Origin: Azospirillum thiophilum
Lineage (GTDB): Bacteria; Pseudomonadota; Alphaproteobacteria; Azospirillales; Azospirillaceae
Length of the DNA: 64,000 nucleotides
Direction: 5' to 3'
Assembly (NCBI RefSeq): GCF_001305595.1
Contig: NZ_CP012403.1
Location: 394,501 to 458,500, forward strand
Under the pieces are notes generated by a model. The model did not search any database and was not told the DNA's origin. It saw only the letters and a program-made list of their open reading frames with translations. The position numbers were made by a program, and so were the translations under genes. This document shows, piece after piece, positions 31,623 through 40,177 of this stretch (the first letter of the stretch is position 1; each line of letters starts with the position of its first letter).

Positions 31623-33194
31623 CTAGCGGCCCGCTTGTGCCTCCGTCACCGGATCCCTGGCGCGGCCCTGGGGAGGGGCGGCGACGCCAGTGGAATCACC
31701 ATGATGCACGGCGGCATGGGCGCCGGCCAGCCGTCCCGAGGTGAAGGCCCAGGCCAGATGATGGCCGTGCCCTTCCAGCAGCAGGCCGCCCTGCCCGACC
31801 GATCCGACGGCATAGAGTCCGGGGATCGCCTGCCCGTCGCCGCGCGTCACCTGATGGTTGCGGTTCACCGTCAGGCCGCCGTCGGTCAGGATGATCCAGC
31901 TCTTGACCGGGCCCAGCGCATGGTACGGTCCCTTGCCGATGACGGGCCGCCCGCCGGGCGCGGCGTTGTGGGCGGCGACCGCCCCGCCCAGCGCGGCGGC
32001 GGGCACCCCCATGGAGGCCGCCAGCTCCTGGATCGTCCGGCCGCGGTGGTAGAGGTCCGGCCGCGTCCGCCGGTAATCCTGGAGATAGGCATAGGCGACG
32101 CCGGGAGCGGTCGAGATGAAATGCGGCCACTTGCCGAACCTGCGCGCCACCTCGTCGTCGAAGACGATGTAGCCGACCTTGCCGGGCTGTTCGGCCAGGG
32201 CGTAGTTCGGGCGGTCCAGCTCGTCGGCGAAACGCTCGCCCCGCTTGTTGACCAGGATCGCCCCCTCGCGGAAAAGCGACGGCTCGGGGCTGAGATAGGT
32301 GGTGACGAAGGACAGGATGAAGGGACGCAGAAGCCAGGTCGGCAGCGTCTCCAGCGCCATGCGCATGGCGCCGGTCAGCAGCCGGTGCGGCGGCAGGCGC
32401 AGCAGGATGCTGGGCTTGTCCGGCGGCATGAAGCGCAGGTTCGGGCCGTAGATGATCTCCCCGAACCTCACCTCGGCGCCAAGCTCCTCGCCGAACCGGT
32501 GTCCGTCGCCGACATTGGTCGTGTTCACGCCGTCCACCTCGGCCACCGCCGGGTTGAAGCGCCGCTTCCAGTCCGGGCTCGACGAATAGTCGCCGGTCGC
32601 AAGGATGACCGCGCGGCGGGCGCGCAGCTCGTGGACGCGGCCGGCGATCCGCGCCGCCACGCCGACGACGCGGCCGTCCTCCACCAGCAGCCGCTCGACC
32701 GTCGCCTCGACCCGGGCGTCGACGCCGACGCGCCGTGCCTCGCGCGCCACGAAATAGATGTAGGCGCGCGAGTTGGGCAGCACATTGTGCATACGCGGCT
32801 GCCGGTGCGGCGGCTCCGGCATCGGGCCGTAGAAGGTCACCCCCAGCGACATCAGCCAGTCGACGCTGGCCGGGACATTCTCCACCAGGATACGCCGCAG
32901 TTCCTCGTTGTCGGCGGCGGCGGCGCGGTCGCCGGCGAGCTTGGCGGCGAACTTCCCCATATCCTCGAAATGGGCCTGGGGATCGTCGGCGATGCCGGCC
33001 CGGCGCTGGTGGGGAGTGCCGGTGGCGGTGATCGAGCCGATCGACAGGCCGGTGCTGCCGCGCAACTCGGTGTGCTTCTCCAGCAGGACCACCCGTGCGC
33101 CTTCCCGGCGGGCAAAGATGGCGGCGGTCAGGCCGGAGCCGCCGCCGCCCACCACCACGATGTCCGTCTCTTCGCGGACGACGATGTCGCTCAT
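31623..33194 (-). CDS. FAD-dependent fumarate reductase/KstD-type flavoprotein (1)
   Basis: A 523-residue flavoprotein dehydrogenase with the ADP-binding site TDIVVVGGGGSGLTAAIFARREGARVVLLEKH at the N-terminus. The substrate-domain marks are STGLSIGSITATGTPHQRRAG, AVILATGDYSSSPDWKRRFNP and, near the end, AIPGLYAVGSVGQGGLLLEGHGHHLAWAFTSGRLAG. This family dehydrogenates C-C bonds next to a carbonyl or reduces the reverse. It is the last gene of the minus-strand unit headed by the small membrane protein gene at 36261, and it converges on the HisA-like gene. Substrate unknown; the neighbours point to a cyclic acid or ketone. Confidence 0.85.
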   Translation of the reverse strand: MSDIVVREETDIVVVGGGGSGLTAAIFARREGARVVLLEKHTELRGSTGLSIGSITATGTPHQRRAGIADDPQAHFEDMGKFAAKLAGDRAAAADNEELRRILVENVPASVDWLMSLGVTFYGPMPEPPHRQPRMHNVLPNSRAYIYFVAREARRVGVDARVEATVERLLVEDGRVVGVAARIAGRVHELRARRAVILATGDYSSSPDWKRRFNPAVAEVDGVNTTNVGDGHRFGEELGAEVRFGEIIYGPNLRFMPPDKPSILLRLPPHRLLTGAMRMALETLPTWLLRPFILSFVTTYLSPEPSLFREGAILVNKRGERFADELDRPNYALAEQPGKVGYIVFDDEVARRFGKWPHFISTAPGVAYAYLQDYRRTRPDLYHRGRTIQELAASMGVPAAALGGAVAAHNAAPGGRPVIGKGPYHALGPVKSWIILTDGGLTVNRNHQVTRGDGQAIPGLYAVGSVGQGGLLLEGHGHHLAWAFTSGRLAGAHAAVHHGDSTGVAAPPQGRARDPVTEAQAGR

Positions 33195-33298
33195 GTCGGT
33201 GCCTTCCCAATAGGGCGGCCACCGGCGCCGCGCCGTGAGGAGCACGCCGGTCCGCCGCCTGTCCCGTTGTTTCGGTTGCCGCGCCTCCGGCGGGGCCG

Positions 33299-34465
33299 TC
33301 AGTCCGGCCTGCGGTCGAGCGCCCGCGCCCGCCGGGCCAGCCACCAGCCGGCCTGCTCCGGCCAGCCGTCGAATCCGCCGCCGCACAGCTGCTGCCGGGC
33401 ATGCAGCGGCCAGTTGGGATCGGCCAGCGCCTCCCGCCCGATGGCGACGAGGTTGGCCTGCCCGTCGCGCAGGATCGCCTCCGCCTGCCGGCCGTCGAGG
33501 ATCAGGCCGACCGCCATGGTCGCGATCCCGGCCTCCCGCCGGATCCGCCCGGCGAAGGGAACCTGGAAGCCGGGATGGCGCGGAATCGCCGCCGCGGTGG
33601 CCGACACCCCGGTCATGCCGCCGGAGGAGCAGTCGATCACGTCGACCCCGAGGTCCCTCAGGTCGCGGCTGAAGGCGACGCTGTCCTCGATAGTCCAGCC
33701 GCCGTCGATCCAGTCGGTCGCCGAGATGCGGACGAACATCGGCCGGTCGGCCGGCCAGACCGCCCGCACCGCCGCCGCCACCTCCAGCGGGAAGCGGCAG
33801 CGCCCCGCCAGATCGCCGCCATAGCCGTCGGTGCGCCGGTTGGCGAGCGGCGACAGGAACTGGTGCAGCAGGTAGCCGTGGGCGCAATGCAGCTCCACCA
33901 CCTCGAACCCGGCCTCCAGCGCCCGCGTCGCCGCGCCGCGCCATGCCTCGACCAGGGCGGCGAGGCCGGCGCGGTCCAGTTCCGCCGGCAGCTGCCAGCC
34001 GTCGGCGACCGGCAGCGGGCTGGGGCCGACGACCGGCCAGGGCGGCTCCCCGCGCGCCGCGTCGGCGGCGCCGAGCGGGCCGTGCCCCTGCCAGGGCCGT
34101 TGGCTGGCCGCCTTGCGCCCGGCATGGCCGAGCTGGATGCCGGGCACCGCCCCGAGGGCCGTCAGCATCGCGGCGATGCCGCGCAGGCCGGGGATCTGGC
34201 GGTCGTCCCACAGGCCGAGATCGCCGGGCGTGATCCGGCCCTGTTCGGTCACCGCCGTCGCCTCGACCATCACCATGCCGGCCCCGCCCATGGCGAAGCG
34301 ACCGAGATGGACCCGGTGCCAGTCGCCGGCCTCGCCATCCACCGCCGAATACTGGCACATCGGCGAGATGACGATGGGGTTGCGCAGCGTCGTTCCGCGC
34401 AGGGCGACCGGCCGGCACAGAAGCGGCGTCCCGGCGGAGGGGTCGGCGGCGGGAGCGCTTTCCAT
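33299..34465 (-). CDS. NADH:flavin oxidoreductase, Old Yellow Enzyme family (YqjM-like)
   Basis: A 388-residue FMN enzyme of the OYE class: LRNPIVISPMCQYSA, GAGMVMVEATAVTEQGRITPGDLGLWDDRQI, GIQLGHAGRKA, the active-site HCAHGYLLHQFLSPLANRRTDGYGGD and the FMN phosphate site NLVAIGREALADPNWP. It uses NAD(P)H to reduce activated C=C bonds or act on related unsaturated ring ketones. The C-terminus is lengthened by about 20 polar residues. Eight bases separate its start from the stop of the upstream flavoprotein gene. With three KstD-type flavoproteins in the region it suggests handling of partly unsaturated rings. Confidence 0.9.
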   Translation of the reverse strand: MESAPAADPSAGTPLLCRPVALRGTTLRNPIVISPMCQYSAVDGEAGDWHRVHLGRFAMGGAGMVMVEATAVTEQGRITPGDLGLWDDRQIPGLRGIAAMLTALGAVPGIQLGHAGRKAASQRPWQGHGPLGAADAARGEPPWPVVGPSPLPVADGWQLPAELDRAGLAALVEAWRGAATRALEAGFEVVELHCAHGYLLHQFLSPLANRRTDGYGGDLAGRCRFPLEVAAAVRAVWPADRPMFVRISATDWIDGGWTIEDSVAFSRDLRDLGVDVIDCSSGGMTGVSATAAAIPRHPGFQVPFAGRIRREAGIATMAVGLILDGRQAEAILRDGQANLVAIGREALADPNWPLHARQQLCGGGFDGWPEQAGWWLARRARALDRRPD

Positions 34466-34473
34466 ATCCGGCC

Positions 34474-35901
34474 TCACCGCCCCACCCCGCCCCTGCTCCC
34501 GCTCCCGCCAAGCTCGGCGGCGGCGGTCTCGGCAGCCCGCAGGCCGGTGACCGACGATTTGGTCAGGCCGCCGACATAGCCGATGGCGTCGCCGCCCTCC
34601 AGCCCGCCGGTGGTCGCCCCGGCGGCGAACAGGCCGCCGATCGCCGTGCCGTCCTCGCGCCGGACCCGGCTGCGGTCGTCGATGGCAATGCCGCCCATGG
34701 TGTAGGTCATGCCGGCGACCAGACGGATCGCCTGGAACGGCGCCTTGCGGACCGGGAAGGGACGCGCGCGGCCGGTGCTGCGCGGCGGCGTGAGGCCGGC
34801 GGTGGCGCCACCGTCCACCGCGGCATTGTAGGCGGCCACCGTCGCCACCAGCCGGTCCGCCGGGATGCCGAGCTTTTCCGCCAGCCCCTCCAGCGTGTCG
34901 GCCTCGATGAGTGTGCCGCCGACGCGGGGAAGGTGCGGATTCGCCGGGATGATCGATTCGGTTCCCGGCCCGTCCCAGATCGGCCGGTCGAAGATCACCG
35001 TCGCCCCCAGCGGGTCGTCCAGTTTGGCGATCATGTTGGTGACATGGACGCCGCCGCGGCCCTCGTCGACGACCCGCGCGCCGCTCCGGTCCACCACCAG
35101 CCCGGCCATCACGATCTCGTCGAGCCAGGGGTAGGGCCACAGCCTGTCATTGGTGAGCGCATCCTGGCACAGGATGTGGCCGTAGACATAGGGCGTGCCG
35201 CGCAGGGCCGCGCCGGCCTGGACGGCCATCCGCAGACCGTCGCCGCCGCCGGTGCCGGCGCCGCGCTGGCGCACCGCTTCGGGAACCGGGGAGACGAGGG
35301 TGCGCACGAGGTCCGGGTCGCCCTGGAAACCGCCGTCGGCGATGACCACCGCCCGGGCCTCCACCGTCAGCGTCCCGCCGTTCCGGTCGGCCTGCAGCCC
35401 GACGCAGCGGCCATCCTCCATCGTCAGGTCGCGGGCACGCACGCCGCGGTGGATGCTGCCGCCGCGCTTTTCCAGGGCGGCGCCCAGCGTGCGCAGCAGC
35501 GTGTCGCCGCCCCTGCCCTCCCAGTTCAATCCCGGCTGCGGCAGGGCCGGCGGCGCCAGCACGGTGTCCTGCCAGTCGCGCGGCCCCGCCTTCATGAAGC
35601 GGATCCCCTGGCGGCGCAGCCAGTCGACGGCGCGCGGCGCCTCGGTCGCCAGCATCTCCACCAGGGGTTCGTCGACGAAGCCGTCCGTTTCGCTGCGGAT
35701 TGTGTCCTTCACCTCCTCCACCGGACGGTTCAGGCTGCGCATGCCGATGTGGAAGGCGCCGCCGGTGTAGCGGGAATTGCAGAGGTAACGGTCCTCGGTC
35801 CCCTTCTCCAGCACGGCGACGGACAGCCCGAGTTCGGCGGCGCGGTTCGCGGCCACCAGCCCGGCGATGCCGGCGCCGATGACGACCAGATCGGTTTTCA
35901 T
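34474..35901 (-). CDS. FAD-dependent flavoprotein, tricarballylate-dehydrogenase/KstD-like (2)
   Basis: A 475-residue flavoprotein with the dinucleotide site MKTDLVVIGAGIAGLVAANRAAELGLSVAVLEKG, then YLCNSRYTGGAFHIGM, which resembles the tricarballylate dehydrogenase TcuA group. VVIADGGFQGDPDLV lies in the middle, and AIGGLFAAGATTGGLEGGDAIGYVGG at the FAD-closing end. The exact substrate cannot be read. Its gene lies directly downstream of the 27-bp repeat array and is part of the same minus-strand unit as the OYE gene. Confidence 0.82.
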   Translation of the reverse strand: MKTDLVVIGAGIAGLVAANRAAELGLSVAVLEKGTEDRYLCNSRYTGGAFHIGMRSLNRPVEEVKDTIRSETDGFVDEPLVEMLATEAPRAVDWLRRQGIRFMKAGPRDWQDTVLAPPALPQPGLNWEGRGGDTLLRTLGAALEKRGGSIHRGVRARDLTMEDGRCVGLQADRNGGTLTVEARAVVIADGGFQGDPDLVRTLVSPVPEAVRQRGAGTGGGDGLRMAVQAGAALRGTPYVYGHILCQDALTNDRLWPYPWLDEIVMAGLVVDRSGARVVDEGRGGVHVTNMIAKLDDPLGATVIFDRPIWDGPGTESIIPANPHLPRVGGTLIEADTLEGLAEKLGIPADRLVATVAAYNAAVDGGATAGLTPPRSTGRARPFPVRKAPFQAIRLVAGMTYTMGGIAIDDRSRVRREDGTAIGGLFAAGATTGGLEGGDAIGYVGGLTKSSVTGLRAAETAAAELGGSGSRGGVGR

Positions 35902-35930
35902 GCGGTCTCTTCCCTCCCGGAATTTACGTC

Positions 35931-36030
35931 GCGGGCGTTCCGCCCGTCTGTTGCATGCGGGCGTTCCGCCCGGCGTGTTGCATGCGGGCGTTCCGCCCGG
36001 CGTGTTGCATGCGGGCGTTCCGCCCGGCGG
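35931..36030. repeat. Tandem 27-bp palindromic repeats (3.7 copies)
   Basis: Units begin at 35931, 35957, 35984 and 36011. The unit is GCGGGCGTTCCGCCCGGCG followed by TGTTGCAT. The first copy lacks one base and has changes, and the last is cut at 20 bases by the stop codon of the small membrane protein gene. Each unit contains CGGGCG-TTC-CGCCCG, a six-base-stem hairpin, so the transcript carries four hairpins in a row between two genes of one unit. Too short and spacer-free for a CRISPR array. Confidence 0.9.
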
Positions 36031-36261
36031 TTACTTCGGCAGCAGCATGTCGGAGATGATGGCGACCAGTTCCGCGAACGCCTTCATCACCAGGAACAGC
36101 AGCGGGGCGCTCAGCGCCAGGACCAGCGCGGCGCCGCCGCCCCAGCCGGACAGCAGCGCCACCGCCGCCACGAAAAGCGGCGCCAGCCCGGCGGCGACGG
36201 CAAGCCAAAGGCCGTACCGGACGACGAAGCGGACCGCCGGATAGTTCTGTTCTGGCGACAT
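36031..36261 (-). CDS. Small two-helix membrane protein
   Basis: A 76-residue protein with two hydrophobic helices (VVRYGLWLAVAAGLAPLFVAAVALL and ALVLALSAPLLFLVMKAFAELVAII) and a short DMLLPK tail. The start follows CAGGGACC. It is the first gene of the minus-strand unit that includes two flavoproteins and the OYE, directly after a 48-bp regulatory element. It could be a transport accessory or a small subunit for a flavoprotein, but no family is recognised. Confidence 0.65.
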   Translation of the reverse strand: MSPEQNYPAVRFVVRYGLWLAVAAGLAPLFVAAVALLSGWGGGAALVLALSAPLLFLVMKAFAELVAIISDMLLPK

Positions 36262-36364
36262 GGTCCCTGATCCCGAATTTGCGGTGGTGATGGCGGAGAT
36301 GCCGGGCCGGCCGGGACATGCTGGTCGGCCGGCGGTTCGGCGACAAATGCCGCGCGCCTGATTG

Positions 36365-36412
36365 TTGACAGGCCATAATCGTGATGTACACTGATTATAC
36401 GCATACTGTCAA
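36365..36412. promoter_or_regulatory. 48-bp regulatory element, copy 1
   Basis: It lies in the 262-base gap between the small membrane protein gene (minus) and a binding-protein gene (plus). It starts TTGACAG and ends CTGTCAA, so each strand carries a TTGACA box. On the plus strand TACACT follows after 16 bases, giving a plausible promoter. Read on the minus strand it aligns without gaps to copy 2 (39388-39435) in 36 of 48 positions by eye. Confidence 0.75.
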
Positions 36413-36523
36413 TATGTGGCGAGCGATCCCGGCCGGACGAATTCGGCCGGCGGCTCCGCCGGCAGGGTCCGTTGCCCCGCGCCGGCCACCATCCAAAAAA
36501 ACACGAGCTTTGGGAGGACCATC

Positions 36524-37759
36524 ATGAACACGCGCATCCCGGCACTCGCCCCGGCCCTGGGCTTCGGGCTGGCCCTGCTGGCCTGCGGCGCCGCCCCTGG
36601 CACCGCCTCTGCCGCCTATACCGGCAATGTCGTCCGCATCGGCGTCCTCAACGACCAGTCGGGTCTCTATGCCGACATCATGGGACAGGGGTCGGTGATC
36701 GCCGCCCGCATGGCGGTGGAGGATTTCGGCGGCAGGATCGGCGACACGCCGGTCGAGGTGGTCGCCGCCGACAACCAGAACAAGCCGGACATCGGCGCCG
36801 CCATCGCGCGGCAATGGTACGACGTCCAGGGCGTCGACATGATCGCGGAGATCGCCAACTCCTCGGTCGCGCTGGCGGTGGTCGAGATCGCCCGCGACAA
36901 GAACAAGGTCGCCATCGTGTCAGGCTCCAACACCAACCGGCTGACCGGCGATTCCTGCACGCCCAACCATGTGCATTGGGCGTTCGACAATTACGCGCTG
37001 GCCAACGCCACGGCGCGGGCGGTGGTCAAGCAGGGCGGAACCTCCTGGTTCTTCATCACCGCCGACTATGCCTTCGGCCATGACATGGAGAAGCAGGCCG
37101 GCGACATCGTGAAGCAGTCCGGCGGCACGGTGGTCGGTTCGGTCCGGGCACCGCTGAACTCGGCCGATTTCGCCTCCTACCTGCTGCAGGCGCAAGGGTC
37201 GGGAGCGAAGGTGATCGGGCTGGCCAACGCCACCGCAGATTTCACCAGCACGGTGAAGCAGGGCAAGGAGTTCGGCATCCTCGACGGCGGCCAGAGCTTC
37301 GCCGGCCTGACCGTGTATTTGACCGACATCGACGCGCTGGGTCTGGAGGCGGCGCAGGGAACCCTGCTCAGCGTTCCGTTCTATTGGGACCTGAACGATA
37401 GGACGCGCGCCTTCTCCAAGCGCTTCTTCGAGCGCCACGGCAAGATGCCGACCGCCTACCAGGCGTCGGTCTATTCGCAGGTGACGCATTACCTGAAGGC
37501 GGTCAAGTCGCTGGGCAGCGATGCCGACGGCCGGGCCGTCGTCGCCCGCATGAAGGAGCTGCCGACCGACGACGACGCCTACGGCCAGGGGTCGATCCGC
37601 GTCGACGGGCGCAAGCTGCACCCGATGTATCTCTTCCAGGTCAAGACGCCGCGGGAATCCAAGGGGCGATGGGACTATTACAAGCTGGCCGCGACCATCC
37701 CGACGGAAGAGGCCTGGAAGCCGCTTGATCCGGCCTGCGCCCTAGTCGCCAGGCAATGA
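36524..37759 (+). CDS. ABC transporter substrate-binding protein, branched-chain amino-acid/aromatic-acid type (family 6)
   Basis: A 411-residue periplasmic binding protein with signal MNTRIPALAPALGFGLALLACGAAPGTASA. Peripla_BP_6 features follow: NVVRIGVLNDQSGLYADIMGQGSVIAARMAVEDFGG, VSGSNTNRLTGDSCTPNHVHWAFDNYALA and WFFITADYAFGHDMEKQA. Relatives bind hydrophobic amino acids or aromatic and hydroaromatic acids. A GGGAGGA site precedes the start. Its own permease and ATPase genes are not beside it; the only LivHMGF set in the window is 7 kb away and shares the same type of regulatory element. Confidence 0.88.
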   Translation: MNTRIPALAPALGFGLALLACGAAPGTASAAYTGNVVRIGVLNDQSGLYADIMGQGSVIAARMAVEDFGGRIGDTPVEVVAADNQNKPDIGAAIARQWYDVQGVDMIAEIANSSVALAVVEIARDKNKVAIVSGSNTNRLTGDSCTPNHVHWAFDNYALANATARAVVKQGGTSWFFITADYAFGHDMEKQAGDIVKQSGGTVVGSVRAPLNSADFASYLLQAQGSGAKVIGLANATADFTSTVKQGKEFGILDGGQSFAGLTVYLTDIDALGLEAAQGTLLSVPFYWDLNDRTRAFSKRFFERHGKMPTAYQASVYSQVTHYLKAVKSLGSDADGRAVVARMKELPTDDDAYGQGSIRVDGRKLHPMYLFQVKTPRESKGRWDYYKLAATIPTEEAWKPLDPACALVARQ

Positions 37760-37803
37760 CGCCGCCCCCCGACACCGACACGGCATCGAACAGGGAGTTT
37801 CCA

Positions 37804-38163
37804 GTGGTTGTCGAAGAACGCACCTATGTCCTGCACACCGGCGTCAGCCTCGCCGACTATCTGCACATCTACGAGACGGAGGGGCTGCCGGCACAGAAGC
37901 CGATCCTCGGCGGCTTCCTCGGCTATTTCGTGACCGAGTTCGGCACCCAGAACCAGCTGGTCCATCTCTGGGCCTACGCCGACCTGGAGGACCGGCGGGC
38001 GCGGCGGGCGCAGCTGGCCGGGAACCCGCAATGGCAAGGCTGTCTGGCGAAGATCCGGCCGATGATCATGACCATGGAGAACCGGATCATGTATCCGACC
38101 TCCTTCTCGCCCATCCGCACCCTGCCGGTCACGACCGGGCAGCCGGACACCGCGCTGGCCTGA
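37804..38163 (+). CDS. NIPSNAP family protein
   Basis: A 119-residue alpha-beta barrel protein with the family opening VVEERTYVLHTGVSLADYLHIYETEGLPAQKPILGG, then GYFVTEFGTQNQLVHLWAYADLEDRRARRAQLAGNPQW and LAKIRPMIMTMENRIMYP. Bacterial members often sit in aromatic or terpenoid degradation clusters, with no proven reaction. I start at the GTG six bases after GGGAG, which matches the usual family start. An ATG at 37756 that overlaps the previous stop would add 16 residues. Confidence 0.88.
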   Translation: MVVEERTYVLHTGVSLADYLHIYETEGLPAQKPILGGFLGYFVTEFGTQNQLVHLWAYADLEDRRARRAQLAGNPQWQGCLAKIRPMIMTMENRIMYPTSFSPIRTLPVTTGQPDTALA

Positions 38164-38179
38164 GCCGGGGGAGACACCG

Positions 38180-38207
38180 GGGGCTGCACGGCGACGCGCA
38201 GCCCCTT
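38180..38207. terminator. Possible bidirectional terminator
   Basis: GGGGCTGC and GCAGCCCC form an eight-base stem around a ten-base loop, followed by TT. It lies between the converging NIPSNAP and Gfo/Idh/MocA genes. The weak T-run lowers certainty. Confidence 0.45.
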
Positions 38208-38229
38208 CCCACCGGGTCAGGGCGCCGTG

Positions 38230-39288
38230 TCAGGCGTCCAGCAGTCGGACCGGGCGGCCGGTGGCCGCTGCCTCCTTCACCGCCAGGGTCGCGCGCAGGG
38301 TCTCGGTGGCGTCGGCGCCGCCCGCGACCGGCGCCTCTTCGCCGCGGATCACGCGGGCGAAATGCGCCAGCTGCAGGGCGTAGGGGTTGCCGGGCGTCAG
38401 CGGCAGCGCCGTCCGGGTGAAGGGGTCGAGCCAGCCGCGCCCGCCCTCGTAGCGCCAGAGTTCGAGGGTCGGCACCGTCAGCGAGCCGTGGGTGCCCGAA
38501 AAGAAATGGGTGGGGACATGCTGGCGGGCGAACTGCGGGCTTTCGCCGGTGGTCATGTCCCAGCTCCAGGGCGTGGCGGCGGCGTCCGACAGGCTGACGG
38601 TCGCCAGCGCCCCGCCGCGCAGCCGCAGCAGCACCGCGGCGGTGTCCTCCACCGCGAAACCCCGCGTCCGGTTGGAGCTGGCCGCCTGCAGGCTCTCGAT
38701 GTCGCCGCACAGGAAGCGCAGGGTGTCGATCTCGTGGATCAGGTTGATCAGGATCGGGCCGCCGCCCTCCTCCCGCCGCCAAGCGGCGTCGAAATAGCCG
38801 TCGGGCTTGAGGAAGGTGTAGAGGATCGTCGCCGTCACCAGCGCCCCCAGATCGCCGCGCCCGATCACCTCGCGCGCCATCCGCAGGATCGGGTTGTGGC
38901 GGCGGTGATGGCCGACCAGCAGCGGCACGCCGGCACGCTCCGCCGCCCCGGTCAGCCGACGGGCCGCCTCCACCGTGTCGGCGATCGGCTTCTCCACCAG
39001 CACCGGGATGCCGCGCCCGATGCAGGCAATGGCGATCGGCGCATGGGTGGCGTTGGGGGTGGCGACGATGACGCCGTCCGGCGGCTCGCCGGAACTCAAC
39101 AGCGCTTCGATGTCGGCATGGTGCGGCACCCCGTGCCGGCCGGCGAGCGCGCGGGCCCCGTCACCCGGATCGACGATGGCGCAGAGCCGGCAGGGGTGCC
39201 CGTCCTGCCGGAGACTGGAAGACATGGCCTCGATGTGCGTCCTGCCGATGACGCCGGCACCGGCGACGGCGATGCGAAGGGGAGACAT
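38230..39288 (-). CDS. Gfo/Idh/MocA family NAD(P)-dependent dehydrogenase
   Basis: A 352-residue oxidoreductase. The Rossmann start is RIAVAGAGVIGRTHIEAM. The catalytic region VLVEKPIADT carries the conserved EKP lysine. LVGHHRRHNPILRMARE and NLIHEIDTLRFLCGD complete the family pattern. Such enzymes oxidise or reduce sugars, inositols and cyclic polyol acids. An upstream ATG at 39375 is possible, but M at 39288 puts the Rossmann motif at the usual distance. It is divergent from the MarR gene across copy 2 of the 48-bp element, and so probably under its control. Confidence 0.88.
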   Translation of the reverse strand: MSPLRIAVAGAGVIGRTHIEAMSSSLRQDGHPCRLCAIVDPGDGARALAGRHGVPHHADIEALLSSGEPPDGVIVATPNATHAPIAIACIGRGIPVLVEKPIADTVEAARRLTGAAERAGVPLLVGHHRRHNPILRMAREVIGRGDLGALVTATILYTFLKPDGYFDAAWRREEGGGPILINLIHEIDTLRFLCGDIESLQAASSNRTRGFAVEDTAAVLLRLRGGALATVSLSDAAATPWSWDMTTGESPQFARQHVPTHFFSGTHGSLTVPTLELWRYEGGRGWLDPFTRTALPLTPGNPYALQLAHFARVIRGEEAPVAGGADATETLRATLAVKEAAATGRPVRLLDA

Positions 39289-39387
39289 GCGGGGAACCTC
39301 GATGGGGGCCCGATGACGGGCGGAATGGCGGCCAAATGTTGGGTGGGCCGGAGCGGCATCGGACGTCCGGCGCATGCATCGCGAACA

Positions 39388-39435
39388 TTGACAGCATACG
39401 TAATGTCAGCTTACATACTGATTGTGTCCTGTCAA
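39388..39435. promoter_or_regulatory. 48-bp regulatory element, copy 2
   Basis: It lies in the 288-base gap between the Gfo/Idh/MocA gene and the MarR gene. It begins TTGACAGCATAC and ends CCTGTCAA. The first 20 bases after the leading T form a palindrome with arms TGACA and TGTCA spaced by ten bases, a shape typical of MarR dimers. TGACAG and TGTCAG start 15 bases apart. Confidence 0.78.
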
Positions 39436-39576
39436 TATCGTTGGCGAAACGGACGATGGCCCGGGCTTGCGCTCCGGATTGCGAAAGGATGCGGACGAGG
39501 GTCATGCGGGTTGTGCTACCGGCGGCTTCCGTATGGGAGTATCACCGCAACATGAACAGGATCGACAGGTGCGCGC

Positions 39577-40137
39577 ATGGCCATGGATGAACTCTACGCA
39601 AAACCCGGACATCTTCTCCGGCGGGCACAGCAGATTTCGACGGCGCTCTTCACCGAGGAATGCGCGGTCCATGATCTGACGTCGGTGCAATATGCGGCGC
39701 TGGTCGCCATCGACGAGAATCCGGGGGTCGACGCCACCCGGCTGTCGGGGCTGATCGCCTTCGACCGCTCGACGCTGGGCGGCGTCATCGAGCGGCTGGA
39801 GGCCAAGGATCTCATCTATCGCCGCCCGAGCGACGACGACAAGCGGATCAAGCTCCTCTACCTGTCGCCCGCCGGCCGGGAGATGCTGGTCACCGTCACC
39901 GCGGCGGTCGAACGGGTGCAGGACCGCATCCTGGAGCCCCTGCGTCCGGCCGACCGCAAGACCTTCATCCAGCTCCTGACCCAACTGGTCAACCTGCACA
40001 ACGACACGCTGCCGTCGTCGCTGCGGCTGGTGGTCGACCGCGAGGCGGCTGCCGAGGATACGGGCGCACCGCCCGCCGCCGACGGAAACACGAAACGCGG
40101 CAAGGCCGCAGCCGGTCGAAAGGTCAAGCGACGATAA
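39577..40137 (+). CDS. MarR-family transcriptional regulator
   Basis: A 186-residue winged-helix regulator. LRRAQQISTALFTEECAVHDLTSVQYAALVAI leads to the recognition helix region DATRLSGLIAFDRSTLGGVIERLEAKDLIYRRPSDDDKRIKLLYLSPAGREML. Members of this group often respond to aromatic acids or their CoA esters. The C-terminal tail is basic (TKRGKAAAGRKVKRR). It lies next to one of the three 48-bp elements and is followed 40 bases later by a flavoprotein gene, so it probably represses itself and the catabolic genes until inducer binds. Confidence 0.9.
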   Translation: MAMDELYAKPGHLLRRAQQISTALFTEECAVHDLTSVQYAALVAIDENPGVDATRLSGLIAFDRSTLGGVIERLEAKDLIYRRPSDDDKRIKLLYLSPAGREMLVTVTAAVERVQDRILEPLRPADRKTFIQLLTQLVNLHNDTLPSSLRLVVDREAAAEDTGAPPAADGNTKRGKAAAGRKVKRR

Positions 40138-40177
40138 GAACCTTCGACCGCGCGGGAGGAAACGGAGAGCATAAGGA

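Noticed and set aside
35931..36030. Possible CRISPR array
   Set aside because: The units abut directly without unique spacers, each unit is itself a hairpin, and there are no cas genes.
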